Translations under genes and position numbers: made by a program
Shown here: positions 8,679 to 16,789 of the stretch, one piece after another
How the letters are laid out: each line of letters starts with the position of its first letter
Position numbering within the stretch: the stretch's first letter is position 1
The notes under the pieces: generated by a model
Told to the model about the DNA's origin: nothing
What the model saw: the letters and a program-made list of their open reading frames with translations, nothing else
Databases searched by the model: none
Assembly: GCA_963844635.1 (NCBI GenBank)
Contig: CAWJPD010000003.1
Coordinates: forward strand, 1,734,328 to 1,798,327
Length of the DNA: 64,000 bases
From: JAJPKK01 sp963844635
GTDB lineage: Bacteria; Pseudomonadota; Alphaproteobacteria; Rhizobiales; Xanthobacteraceae
Direction of reading: 5' to 3'

Positions 8679-8845
8679 CGAGGCAACAAGTCTACATGAC
8701 CTAGTGTTCTGTCTCCAATACCTGGTTCGCCCTACTCGGCCGGGCGATCCAGAAACTGGAAATCAGGCGCCCCTGTTTTGAGCTTTACGGCCCCCGGACG
8801 GGGCGAGTTTTGTCGCGACCGTCCGTGCGGTTCGTTCATCGCAGG

Positions 8846-9112
8846 TCAGGCCGCCTTCTTGTCGGGAGACGCTTCGTTGATCGCGCGCAGATACACATCG
8901 AGCAGCAACTCCTGCTCGTCGCGCTCGTCCGGGTCCTGCTTGCGCACCCGGATCACCTCTCGGATGACCTTGACATCGAAACCGTTGCTCTTCGCTTCAA
9001 GATAGATTTCCTTCTTGGCCTCGGCGAGTTCCTTGATCTCTTCTTCGACATTCTCGATGCGCTCGATGATCGTTCGCAGCTGATCGCTCGCGATCTCAAC
9101 AGGTGCGTCCAC
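8846..9112 (-). CDS. gapR: GapR-family DNA-binding protein (DUF2312)
   Basis: An 88-residue protein with the conserved core LRTIIERIENVEEEIKELAE and IYLEAKSNGFDVKVIREVIR, typical of GapR/DUF2312. Caulobacter GapR is a small coiled-coil protein that clamps overtwisted, AT-rich DNA ahead of replication and transcription. The likely start is GTG at 9112, with GGAGGGG 5 bases before it; the frame can be read up to 9172, but the first residues would then not match the family. Confidence 0.88.
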   Translation of the reverse strand: MDAPVEIASDQLRTIIERIENVEEEIKELAEAKKEIYLEAKSNGFDVKVIREVIRVRKQDPDERDEQELLLDVYLRAINEASPDKKAA

Positions 9113-9254
9113 GGTTACCCCTCCGTCAACATGACCGCGCAGATTTTCAGCTGATTGGCCGCGTCCCCGCAAGTCGCGGCTCCGAACGTGGTGTGCAACC
9201 CGTTAATCTGATGGCCCGGCTTGCCGTTTTGAGGTCACGTTTGAAGGAGGGGAC

Positions 9255-9725
9255 CTATGTGGCCGCCTTGGTCGGATGATATTTGAAGGCCGCGAAAATG
9301 CCGAAGGCAATGAACAAGGCGAGAACCGCGATTTGCGCGACGATAAAAGGTGGTTCCGATTGGGTCGGTGCCAGCGGTTGCAGAAAGGCGATTTTCTGAA
9401 ACGCCTGCGTCACGCCCACGAAAACGTTCAGGTAGAGCGCTGCGATAGCGCTCACGATGTAGACAAGGCGTGCGGCTCCGGCGAGATGAAAACCATAGAG
9501 CGCAATAACGGCTGCGGCCAGCAGCAGGAGCGACAGCACGCCCACCGCTCGAGGCGGATCGAATCCGAAGGGAGGCAGAAGGAATCCGGTTGCGCTGGTC
9601 AGGATGGTCGTGCCGAGAAAAGTCACGGTCGCAATAGGCGACGCCCTTGCGTTCAGCAGCCCAAACAGCACGAAGAGACCGGAGAGGATACCTATAAGGC
9701 TGAGCAGCACATGAATTTGAAGCAT
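9255..9725 (-). CDS. Four-helix inner-membrane protein of unknown function
   Basis: A 156-residue hydrophobic protein with about four or five membrane segments (residues 3-22, 28-50, 58-77, 85-105, 128-148). The ATG at 9725 has GGGAGG 7 bases upstream and places the first residues in a membrane helix; the frame extends to 9794 without such a site. I do not recognise a named family. It is divergent from the paralogue cluster that begins at 10051, with about 325 bases between the starts. Confidence 0.7.
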   Translation of the reverse strand: MLQIHVLLSLIGILSGLFVLFGLLNARASPIATVTFLGTTILTSATGFLLPPFGFDPPRAVGVLSLLLLAAAVIALYGFHLAGAARLVYIVSAIAALYLNVFVGVTQAFQKIAFLQPLAPTQSEPPFIVAQIAVLALFIAFGIFAAFKYHPTKAAT

Positions 9726-10050
9726 CGCACCGCCTCCCTGCGGGACGCCGCATGACCGGTAAATGCGCTCAGTGGGCGTCCTGGCACTCGGCATGCAGCT
9801 GCGCCGGCTTCCGTCGACGCGCGCTCGCGGATTTTCGGTCGGTTAACGCATCCCGACAAGGCGGACTCTAAGCGTGGCAGGTAACCGTGTCCAATGGCGA
9901 TCCTTATCCATTTGATGATGCCGTCGAATTGTCGGCCTGCTATCGCCCGGCCGCAACCATCCGGGCTTCGGATAGGCTATGATGGCGTGTGGTGACCGCG
10001 CGCTGCCGGCCTCGCAACTCATCGGCTGGCAGCTGGGGGAGGAGGCGACG

Positions 10051-10959
10051 ATGACAGGCGCAAAGCAAATAGTGTTGGCGATGATGCTGGCGGGCGCTTT
10101 CATGGCTGCGGAGCGGAGCGCTGCTGCGGCCGAGCCGGCGCCCGTCAAGCAAGCATCCATTCCCGATTTGTCCGGCATCTGGCGCCACGGCTCGCTGCCC
10201 TGGTTCGAACCGCCGGCCTCCGGGCCGGGCCCCGTGACCAACAGGTCACGCCGGAACGGGGTCAGCAATTACGACCAGCTCGTCGGGGACTATGCCAACC
10301 CGATCCTCCAGCCCTGGGCCGCCGAAGTCGTCAAGAAGTTCGGCGATATCTCGCTCGCCGGAATTACCTTCCCCAGCCCTTCGAACCAGTGCTGGCCGGA
10401 ACCGGTGCCATTCATCTTCAAGCACGGCGCGATGGAGATGCTGCAACAACGGCACCAGGTCACGATCCTCTACAACGAAAATCACGAAGTGCGACATGTC
10501 CGGCTGGACGCAACACATCCGGCGCCGCTGACCTCGTCGTGGCACGGGGATTCCGTCGGCCATTACGAAGGCGACACGTTGGTGATCGACACCGTCGGCA
10601 ATAAGACCGATCGGCCGTTTGCGATGATCGACTTGTTCGGTACGCCCTACAGCAAAGCGCTCCACGTCGTGGAACGCTACCGGGTGCTCGATTACGAGGC
10701 GGTGAAGGACGCGCTCGAACGCGGCGACAAGGAAAACATGCGGCCCCAGGGCCCGATCAACCGCAACTACACGGGCAAGTACCTGCAACTCCACCTCACG
10801 ATCGAGGACGAAGGCGTTTTCACGACGCCGTGGACCGCAACGATCACCTACGTGCGCGATGCCAATGACTGGCCCGAGATCGTCTGTGCCGAAAACATTC
10901 AGGAATATTATTACAACAAGACCGCGGAGGTGCCGCGTGCCGACCGGCCCGACTTTTGA
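10051..10959 (+). CDS. Secreted protein of the GHYEGDTLV family, cluster member 1
   Basis: A 302-residue protein with a signal peptide (MTGAKQIVLAMMLAGAF.., cleavage near AAAAEP). The mature part opens with IPDLSGIWRHG and carries HGDSVGHYEGDTLVIDTVG near residue 168, ALHVVERYR, and a C-terminal TTPWTATITY block. The same blocks occur in the same order in the proteins at 13765 and 23163, and in altered form at 11131 and 12450. The family is known only from genome annotation and has no established function; a G-x-W start, repeated beta strands and secretion suggest a lipocalin-like barrel (inference). The ATG at 10051 follows GGGGAGGAGG. First gene of the cluster. Confidence 0.82.
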   Translation: MTGAKQIVLAMMLAGAFMAAERSAAAAEPAPVKQASIPDLSGIWRHGSLPWFEPPASGPGPVTNRSRRNGVSNYDQLVGDYANPILQPWAAEVVKKFGDISLAGITFPSPSNQCWPEPVPFIFKHGAMEMLQQRHQVTILYNENHEVRHVRLDATHPAPLTSSWHGDSVGHYEGDTLVIDTVGNKTDRPFAMIDLFGTPYSKALHVVERYRVLDYEAVKDALERGDKENMRPQGPINRNYTGKYLQLHLTIEDEGVFTTPWTATITYVRDANDWPEIVCAENIQEYYYNKTAEVPRADRPDF

Positions 10960-11130
10960 GTGAAGCCGTTGACCCGGCGCCGACACCGCGCCTTTGGTTG
11001 ACGCCCGGCCCCGGCGATGCGTCGCAGGCCCGCATATCGTCCGCGGCAAGCCGCTGGACAGCCGCCTTCCGGTTGGAGGATAATGACCGACCAAACCAAA
11101 ACGGTCGTTGCCCGGGAGGAAATTTTTCAG

Positions 11131-12318
11131 ATGCGCACGCCTTTCGCGTGGTCCATTGGGGTAACGCTGGCGGCCCTCTCGGCGCTCGTCCTGCTGGTGC
11201 CGGACGAGGTGGCAGGCCAGGCCCGGAGGCCCAATGCTACGGCGCTGACCACGCCCTGGGGCGAGCCGGACCTGCAAGGAATTTGGACCGACGAAACCGA
11301 CACGCCGCTGCAACGCTCCCCCAAATACGCGAACCGGGAATTCTTCACCGAAGCGCAGCGCGAGGAACTGGACAAGGAACGCGCCGCGTTGCTCGGCCGT
11401 GACCGGCGGGTGGAGCGCGGCACCGAGCTCGATGTCGCCGGCGCCTATAACGCTGTGTTCATGTCGATGAAGCATACCGGCGCGCGCACGTCGCTCATTG
11501 TCGATCCCCCGAGCGGGAGGATCCCGGTGCGAATACAGCAGGCGGTCAAGCGCGCCGCTGCCGACCGCGACTTCGGCCTTGCCCTGTTGCAGTCGACCGG
11601 GACCTGCAAGGCCAATTCGGTCGCCTGCGCCGGAGGCAAGTACGACCCGCAACCTTCCGCAAGGCGTGCAGAGCGCCCACCGCGCTACAATGCCGGGCGC
11701 ATCAATCGGCATGACGGGCCTGAAGACGGGTCGCTTGGCGATCGTTGCCTGACTGGCGGATTGCCGGAATTCGGTACTGCTTATGGCGGCAGCTTCCGCC
11801 GCATCGTGCAGACCCCGGGCGGCATCTCGATCTTTTACGATGTCGGCCAGGGCCAGGGGTGGCAGCGCAACATCGTGATGAACGGAACTCCGCACCTGCC
11901 TGTCAATATTCGCCAGTGGTTTGGCGATTCACGCGGCCACTGGGAAGGCAATACTCTTGTCGTCGACGTAACCAACTTCAGTCCCAAGACCGACTTCCAG
12001 GGGTCACGCGAAAACCTCCACCTCATCGAGCGCTGGACCCGGACGGGGCCGAATACGCTCGAATACGAAGTCCGGGTTGAAGACCCCACAGTGTGGGCCC
12101 AGCCGTGGACCGCCAGGCAGGAGTTCGCAAAGCAAAGCGATCAGGCCAACAGGATTTATTACGAGCCGCGCTGCGTCGAAGGGAACCACGCCTTCCCGGC
12201 GATGATGCGTGCGGCGCGCGTCGAAGACCGCGCTTTTGCCGAAGGCAAAGGACCGAACCCCGCGACCAAGGACAACGCGACCGACTTTGTCGGCGTCGAA
12301 CAAGATCCCTTCCAGTAG
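11131..12318 (+). CDS. Secreted protein of the GHWEGNTLV family, cluster member 2
   Basis: A 395-residue protein with a signal peptide (MRTPFAWSIGVTLAALSALV.., cleavage near VAGQA). The mature part begins TPWGEPDLQGIWTDETDTPL and has DSRGHWEGNTLVVDVTNF near residue 270, HLIERWTRTGPNTLEYEV and TVWAQPWTA. It closely matches the next gene, so the two are tandem duplicates. Paired Cys (CKANSVAC and DRCL) suggest disulfides in the periplasm. The ATG at 11131 is preferred (GGGAGGA about 10 bases before); an in-frame ATG at 11083 with GGAGG is possible but would put charged residues before the signal peptide. Confidence 0.8.
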   Translation: MRTPFAWSIGVTLAALSALVLLVPDEVAGQARRPNATALTTPWGEPDLQGIWTDETDTPLQRSPKYANREFFTEAQREELDKERAALLGRDRRVERGTELDVAGAYNAVFMSMKHTGARTSLIVDPPSGRIPVRIQQAVKRAAADRDFGLALLQSTGTCKANSVACAGGKYDPQPSARRAERPPRYNAGRINRHDGPEDGSLGDRCLTGGLPEFGTAYGGSFRRIVQTPGGISIFYDVGQGQGWQRNIVMNGTPHLPVNIRQWFGDSRGHWEGNTLVVDVTNFSPKTDFQGSRENLHLIERWTRTGPNTLEYEVRVEDPTVWAQPWTARQEFAKQSDQANRIYYEPRCVEGNHAFPAMMRAARVEDRAFAEGKGPNPATKDNATDFVGVEQDPFQ

Positions 12319-12324
12319 GGTGCT

Positions 12325-12407
12325 TCGCGAAAATAACTGTTACGATAAGCTGGAATCAGCTGCCCTGGTGCGGCGAACTGGCAACGGGAACGATGTCATT
12401 TTCGCGG
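12325..12407. repeat. Inverted-repeat element, second short repeat family, between cluster members 2 and 3
   Basis: CGCGAAAATAACT at the left faces TCATTTTCGCG at the right, with about 60 bases between that include AGCTGGAATCAGCT. The outer arms match those of the element at 46394-46476 and the half copy at 2131. It could fold into a long hairpin in the mRNA between the tandem paralogues and so change their relative expression (inference). Confidence 0.6.
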
Positions 12408-12449
12408 GTACCGTAGTCCGCACGGCACCCGCAAGCCAAAGGAGCCATC

Positions 12450-13688
12450 ATGCGCGACCATTTATTGAACTCGATTGCGATCGTCGCGATTGCGGCAGCC
12501 GCGACCACCATCACCGCGGCATCGGTGAGCCCGCTTTCGGCCCAGTCTGCCCCCGCCGCCGCATCCGGTTCGGCACAGGCGCAGAGCTCAGGGCTGAAGA
12601 CGCCATGGGGTGACCCCGACCTGCAAGGCATTTGGACCGATCAATTCGACACGCCCCTGCAGCGGCCCGCCCGTTACGGGAACCAGGAATTTCTCACCGA
12701 AGCGCAACGGGCGGAAGTGGATAAAGACCGCGCCGCCTGGTTCGGCAGCGACCAGCGCCAGCAGCGCGGCACCGCGCTCGACGTCGGCGGCGCTTACAAC
12801 ACGGCGTTCCTGACGGTCAAACATACCGGACCGCGCACGTCGATGATCGTCGATCCGCCCAATGGACGCCTTCCGGCTTTCACACCCGCGGCGCAGAAGG
12901 CCGCCGCCGCCGATCGCGAGTTCCGCCTCGCCTTGCTGCAATCGACCGATGCTTGCAAGAACAAGGAGCCAACATGCGCCGGCGGCAAGTACGATCCAAC
13001 CCCGTCGCCACAATTCGCCAAGCTTGCGCCGCGCTACAATGCGGGCAATTTCACCCGCCTCAATCGCGCCGACAACCCGGAAGACGACGCGTTGGCCGAC
13101 CGCTGCCTGCATAGCGGGATTCCCGATTTCGGCAGCCTGTTCGGCGGCAGCTTCCGGCGCATCGTGCAGACGCAGGGCGGCGGCGTCACCATGTTCTATG
13201 ACCTGAACCAGGGCCAAGGCTGGCAGCGCAACATCGTCATGGACGGCCGCCCGCATCTGCCGTCCAACATTCGCCAATGGTATGGCGATTCCCGTGGTCA
13301 CTGGGAGGGCGATACGCTCGTCATCGACGTGACGAACTTCACTCCAAAAACCGACGTGTTCGGATCGCGCGAGAACCTGCACCTCATCGAGCGCTGGACG
13401 CGGACGGGTCCGAACACGCTGGATTACGAGGTCACGCTCGAAGATCCCACCGCGTGGACGCAGCCGTGGACCGTGAAGGAGCAGTTCGGCAAGGAGAGCG
13501 ACGAGCAGAACAGGATCTATTATGAGCCGCGCTGCATCGAAGGAAACTTCGGGCTTCCCGCGCTGCTGCTGGGGGCACGCCTTGAAGAGAAGGCCTACAA
13601 GGAAGGGCGCGGTCCTGACCCGCGGACCCTGGACAGCGTCGGCGGCGTGGTAAGCGCCGCGGCAGATCCGCTACAGCAACTGCAATAG
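12450..13688 (+). CDS. Secreted protein of the GHWEGDTLV family, cluster member 3
   Basis: A 412-residue protein with a signal peptide (MRDHLLNSIAIVAIAAAATT.., cleavage near PLSAQS). It shares blocks throughout with the gene before it: TPWGDPDLQGIWTDQFDTPL, RGTALDVGGAYNTAF, QGWQRNIVMDGRPHLP, DSRGHWEGDTLVIDVTNF, HLIERWTRTGPNTLDYEV and NRIYYEPRCIEGN. Cys pairs (CKNKEPTC, DRCL) are kept. AAAGGAG 6 bases before the ATG supports this start. The protein is expected in the periplasm. No enzymatic motif is evident; function unknown. Confidence 0.82.
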   Translation: MRDHLLNSIAIVAIAAAATTITAASVSPLSAQSAPAAASGSAQAQSSGLKTPWGDPDLQGIWTDQFDTPLQRPARYGNQEFLTEAQRAEVDKDRAAWFGSDQRQQRGTALDVGGAYNTAFLTVKHTGPRTSMIVDPPNGRLPAFTPAAQKAAAADREFRLALLQSTDACKNKEPTCAGGKYDPTPSPQFAKLAPRYNAGNFTRLNRADNPEDDALADRCLHSGIPDFGSLFGGSFRRIVQTQGGGVTMFYDLNQGQGWQRNIVMDGRPHLPSNIRQWYGDSRGHWEGDTLVIDVTNFTPKTDVFGSRENLHLIERWTRTGPNTLDYEVTLEDPTAWTQPWTVKEQFGKESDEQNRIYYEPRCIEGNFGLPALLLGARLEEKAYKEGRGPDPRTLDSVGGVVSAAADPLQQLQ

Positions 13689-13764
13689 GCGAGGTGAGAA
13701 GTAAAAGCTTTACCGGGCTGGATACGTTCCGCTAACATCCGGAAAGGCAACAGGGAGAGTGAGT

Positions 13765-14760
13765 ATGCGCCATCGACAAATGGGCACGGTGATCACGGTC
13801 GCTGTCGCGGCGGCAGCCGTCAGTGCCGTGATCACAATGTCAGTCACGCGCTCGTCGGGCCAGGGGCAGACCGCGGCCGCTCAGGTGCCGCAGATCGTGA
13901 GGCCGCCGGCCCGCATCGAGGGCAAGCCCAATTTCAGCGGCATCTGGCAAGCCAACAATGAAGCGAACTATGACTTGCAGGGGCATGCGGCGCTTCCTGC
14001 GCAGGTGACGCAGCAGGGCGTCTATCCCTACGACTACGCCCGGGTGCCGGCGGCGGCTGTCGTGGCGCTTGGAGCCGATGCGGCAATCCCCGGGTCACTC
14101 GGCGTCGTGCAGGGTGACGGTCAGATTCCGTACAAGCCGGAAGCGTTGCAGAAAAAGAAGGAGAACGCCGAGAACTGGATCGACCGCGACCCGGAGCTGA
14201 AGTGCTACCTGCCGGGCATCCCGCGCGCAATGTACATGCCGTTCCCATTCCAGATCACGCAAAGCACCAACAAGGTGCACATGGCGTATGAGTTTTCCAA
14301 TACGGCGCGCACCGTCCATCTCGACAAAGTCGAAGGACCGCCGGACGACACCTGGATGGGCCATTCCGTCGGGCATTGGGACGGCGACACGCTGGTTGTG
14401 GATGTGTCTAATTTCAACGACCGCTCCTGGTTCGACCGCGCCGGCAATTACCACAGCGACGCGTTGCACCTCACCGAGCGGTTTACATTGATGACGCCCG
14501 ACATCATCTGGTATGACGTGACAATCGAGGATCCCCAGGTGTACACGCGACCATGGCGCATCGCGATGCCGCTCTATCGCCGCGTCGAACCGAACATGCA
14601 GCTCCTTGAATTCCGCTGCAATGAATTTGCCGAGGAGTTCATGTACGGGAACCTTCGAAAGGAGCAGTTGGTGAAGCACTGGGAAGGCGAGACGATGTCG
14701 ATTGACATCACCCGCAAAGTTCCCCCAGGCGACGCCTTTTATCAGTGGTACAATCGGTAA
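13765..14760 (+). CDS. Secreted protein of the GHWDGDTLV family, cluster member 4
   Basis: A 331-residue protein with an N-terminal signal or anchor segment (MGTVITVAVAAAAVSAVITM) followed by a Q/A-rich linker. The mature part begins KPNFSGIWQANNEANYDL and holds CYLPGIPRAMYMPFPFQI, GHSVGHWDGDTLVVDVSNF near residue 202, DALHLTERFTLMTPD and VYTRPWRIAMPL. This layout matches the large family that is abundant in Acidobacteria and soil Proteobacteria. The ATG at 13765 has GGGAG 7 bases upstream; a GTG at 13759 is in the same frame. It closes the run of four paralogues. Confidence 0.82.
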   Translation: MRHRQMGTVITVAVAAAAVSAVITMSVTRSSGQGQTAAAQVPQIVRPPARIEGKPNFSGIWQANNEANYDLQGHAALPAQVTQQGVYPYDYARVPAAAVVALGADAAIPGSLGVVQGDGQIPYKPEALQKKKENAENWIDRDPELKCYLPGIPRAMYMPFPFQITQSTNKVHMAYEFSNTARTVHLDKVEGPPDDTWMGHSVGHWDGDTLVVDVSNFNDRSWFDRAGNYHSDALHLTERFTLMTPDIIWYDVTIEDPQVYTRPWRIAMPLYRRVEPNMQLLEFRCNEFAEEFMYGNLRKEQLVKHWEGETMSIDITRKVPPGDAFYQWYNR

Positions 14761-14854
14761 ACGTGAACGGGCGCCACCCATCCCAGCTGGATTGGTTGAG
14801 CCGCCGCGGGCAAGGCGCCTGTTCTGGTCCTAAGCGCGGCAGGAGGCACGATCG

Positions 14855-15283
14855 ATGCAAATGAAGCTTGCCATAGCAGTCTGTGTCACGGGTCTTGCCA
14901 TCTCGGGATGGGCGTCATCGGCGTCCGCGCATCATGCGTTCGCCGCCGAGTTCGACGCCAACAAGCCCGTGAATTTCAAGGGCACGATCACCAAGATGGA
15001 ATGGGTCAACCCTCATTCCTGGCTGCATGTCGACGTAAAGCAGCCCGACGGCTCGAACGTGAACTGGGCCGTTGAAGCCGGTACGCCGAACGTGTTGTTC
15101 CGGCGCGGGTTTACCAAAGACTCGCTCACTCCGGGCACCGAGATTCTCATCGACGGCTATCAGTCCAAGGACGGAACTCATCGCGCCAATGGACGCGACC
15201 TGACGTTCCCCGACGGAAAGAAGCTGTTCCTCGGCTCCTCGGGAACCGGCGCTCCTTACGAGCTCGCTCCCGGCACCCAGTAA
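14855..15283 (+). CDS. DUF6152 family small secreted protein
   Basis: A 142-residue protein with a signal peptide (MKLAIAVCVTGLAISGWASS.., cleavage near SASAHH). The mature part begins HHAFAAEFDANKPVNFKGTI and continues with MEWVNPHSWLHVDV, the hallmark of DUF6152, then a beta-rich C-terminus. The His-His at the mature N-terminus and the NPHSW motif are potential metal ligands (inference). AGGAGG lies 8 bases before the ATG at 14855. DUF6152 genes commonly neighbour GH[YW]EGDTLV-family and DUF6644 genes, as here, but no biochemical role is established. Confidence 0.85.
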   Translation: MQMKLAIAVCVTGLAISGWASSASAHHAFAAEFDANKPVNFKGTITKMEWVNPHSWLHVDVKQPDGSNVNWAVEAGTPNVLFRRGFTKDSLTPGTEILIDGYQSKDGTHRANGRDLTFPDGKKLFLGSSGTGAPYELAPGTQ

Positions 15284-15316
15284 GTCAGCTCGGGATCGCG
15301 TAAGGACTGGCTTGAA

Positions 15317-15346
15317 ATGGATGCCCCGCAACTGCGGGGCATCCAT
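15317..15346 (+). terminator. Perfect 14-bp palindrome after the DUF6152 gene
   Basis: ATGGATGCCCCGCA is followed by two bases and its exact reverse complement TGCGGGGCATCCAT. The hairpin would be very stable and lies 33 bases after the stop codon. A loose T-rich tract (GTGTTTTGTTTTCC) follows. It probably ends or attenuates transcription between DUF6152 and the DUF6644 genes; bidirectional use or a protein-binding role cannot be excluded. Confidence 0.6.
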
Positions 15347-15347
15347 A

Positions 15348-15691
15348 CGGTGTTTTGTTTTCCGAGTTCCGCCTTCGGCTGGCTCCCAGGGGAGTGGCTA
15401 CGAAGCGGCGCTGTCGAAGGCCGGAGGCACGGCGGAAGGGGCGATGTTCGCGTCGGCCTTGGCCGAGACCACCGCTCCAGAAAACCGCCGGTCCAAGGGT
15501 CGAGCGAGCCTTGTGTCTCGGAAACAAAGCCGGGTTCGCCGATCGGCAGGGAGCGCAAAAGGCGAACGCAAAGCCTCGTCAAGGACTGCCGAAAACTCAT
15601 GAGAGAAGGCCAGGTTCGGCTGCGCTTGGAAGCCCGCCCGTCCTTCCCTTGGATCATCATCAGTTGACCCAGTCTTGCAGTTGGATTCGCA
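15348..15691. other. Non-coding stretch between DUF6152 and DUF6644 genes
   Basis: About 340 bases with no supportable gene. Open frames cross it on both strands, but none has a credible start, ribosome-binding site or recognisable family. It may be a degenerate repeat or leader region for the DUF6644 genes; I see no clear promoter. Confidence 0.4.
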
Positions 15692-16252
15692 ATGCATCCG
15701 TTGGATTTCTTCGCACAGCTCGCGGACACGGAGTGGAGCACCGGGCTCCACGAATCGCAGTACGCCTACTCGATCATCGAATCGCTTCACGTGTGGTCGC
15801 TGTGCCTGTTTTTCGGGCTGACGGTGATTTTCGACCTGCGTCTGCTTGGCTGGTCTTTCCGCAAAGTGCCGGTCTCCGAATTCGGTAATCGGCTGTTGCC
15901 GTGGACCATCGCCGGGTTCGTGGTGATGGCGATCACGGGAACTTTGCTATTTTACGCGATTCCTCTTCGGTCCTATCAGAATATCTTCTTCCGGACCAAA
16001 GTGCTGATGATGCTGCTCGCCGGATTGAACGTGTGGATTTTCCATTCGCGCGTCTATCCGAAGGTGGCGACCTGGGACAATGATCCGGTGCCGCCGAGGC
16101 CGGCGAGAATGGCAGGCGCAATCTCGCTTGCCCTGTGGATCGGCGTCGTGATGTCCGGACGCATGATCGCCTATGACTGGTTCGACTGCGACCGCCAGCC
16201 GCAAGCGGCGATCATCAATTTCTTGACCAGCTGCGCCGGCGACAGCCAATAG
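15692..16252 (+). CDS. DUF6644 family membrane protein (1)
   Basis: A 186-residue inner-membrane protein with about four transmembrane helices (residues 34-53, 70-92, 104-122, 143-162). DUF6644 features are ESLHVWSLCLFFGLTVIFDL at about 29-48 and RLLGWSF, with a conserved His in the first helix that could bind a cofactor such as heme (inference only). It lies 9 bases before a second DUF6644 gene. The ribosome-binding site before the ATG is weak. The pair probably forms a membrane partner for the secreted cluster proteins. Confidence 0.82.
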   Translation: MHPLDFFAQLADTEWSTGLHESQYAYSIIESLHVWSLCLFFGLTVIFDLRLLGWSFRKVPVSEFGNRLLPWTIAGFVVMAITGTLLFYAIPLRSYQNIFFRTKVLMMLLAGLNVWIFHSRVYPKVATWDNDPVPPRPARMAGAISLALWIGVVMSGRMIAYDWFDCDRQPQAAIINFLTSCAGDSQ

Positions 16253-16260
16253 GTGGGCCG

Positions 16261-16737
16261 ATGTCTCTGCTTCCGTTCTTTCAATGGTGTTATGCGACGG
16301 GGCTCGGCGAAGGCATCCGGAATTCGAGCTGGATCTTTCCCGTGCTCGAGGCTTTTCACCTCATCGGCCTCGGCGTGACGGCGGGCGCCGTGATTACCGT
16401 CGATCTGCGGTTGCTGGGCGTTGGGCTGAGCCGCGAACCGGCCTCCCTGCTTTGGACGAACACGCGGCCGTGGCTGTTGGGCGCGGTCGCGCTGATGTTC
16501 GCGTCCGGCATCCCGCTGTTCATGTCCGAGTCGATCAAGTGCTATTACAATTACGCATTTTGGATCAAAATGACGTCGCTGCTCCTGGTGCTGCTGTTCA
16601 CTTTCACGTTCCTGCGCTACGTCACCCAGAACAACTTGACAGCGAAGCGGCCCGGCCTCGGACGCACCGTCGCGGTCACCTCGCTCGTTCTGTGGTTCGG
16701 CGTCGCCTGGGGCGGACGCTGGATCGGGTTTTCCTGA
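16261..16737 (+). CDS. DUF6644 family membrane protein (2)
   Basis: A 158-residue protein with four predicted helices (about 17-44, 65-84, 95-115, 130-150). EAFHLIGLGVTAGAVITVDL followed by RLLGVGL parallels the first-helix motif of the preceding protein, including the His and the Asp-Leu-Arg-Leu-Leu-Gly end. GGTGGG precedes the ATG. The two genes are tandem paralogues and may form a heterodimer. It ends 52 bases before a convergent gene. Confidence 0.82.
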   Translation: MSLLPFFQWCYATGLGEGIRNSSWIFPVLEAFHLIGLGVTAGAVITVDLRLLGVGLSREPASLLWTNTRPWLLGAVALMFASGIPLFMSESIKCYYNYAFWIKMTSLLLVLLFTFTFLRYVTQNNLTAKRPGLGRTVAVTSLVLWFGVAWGGRWIGFS

Positions 16738-16789
16738 TCCGAGACTGTCTCAAGCCCGCAGGCCGTAGCCCTACGGTCCTACTTACTGA

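Noticed and set aside
10246..11895. 549-codon frame on the minus strand across two cluster genes
   Set aside because: It is antisense to two secreted paralogues whose starts and signal peptides are supported; no independent evidence for a protein.
15256..15790. 161- and 130-codon minus-strand frames upstream of DUF6644
   Set aside because: They cross the perfect palindrome and the DUF6152 and DUF6644 genes, and have no motif. Treated as non-coding.
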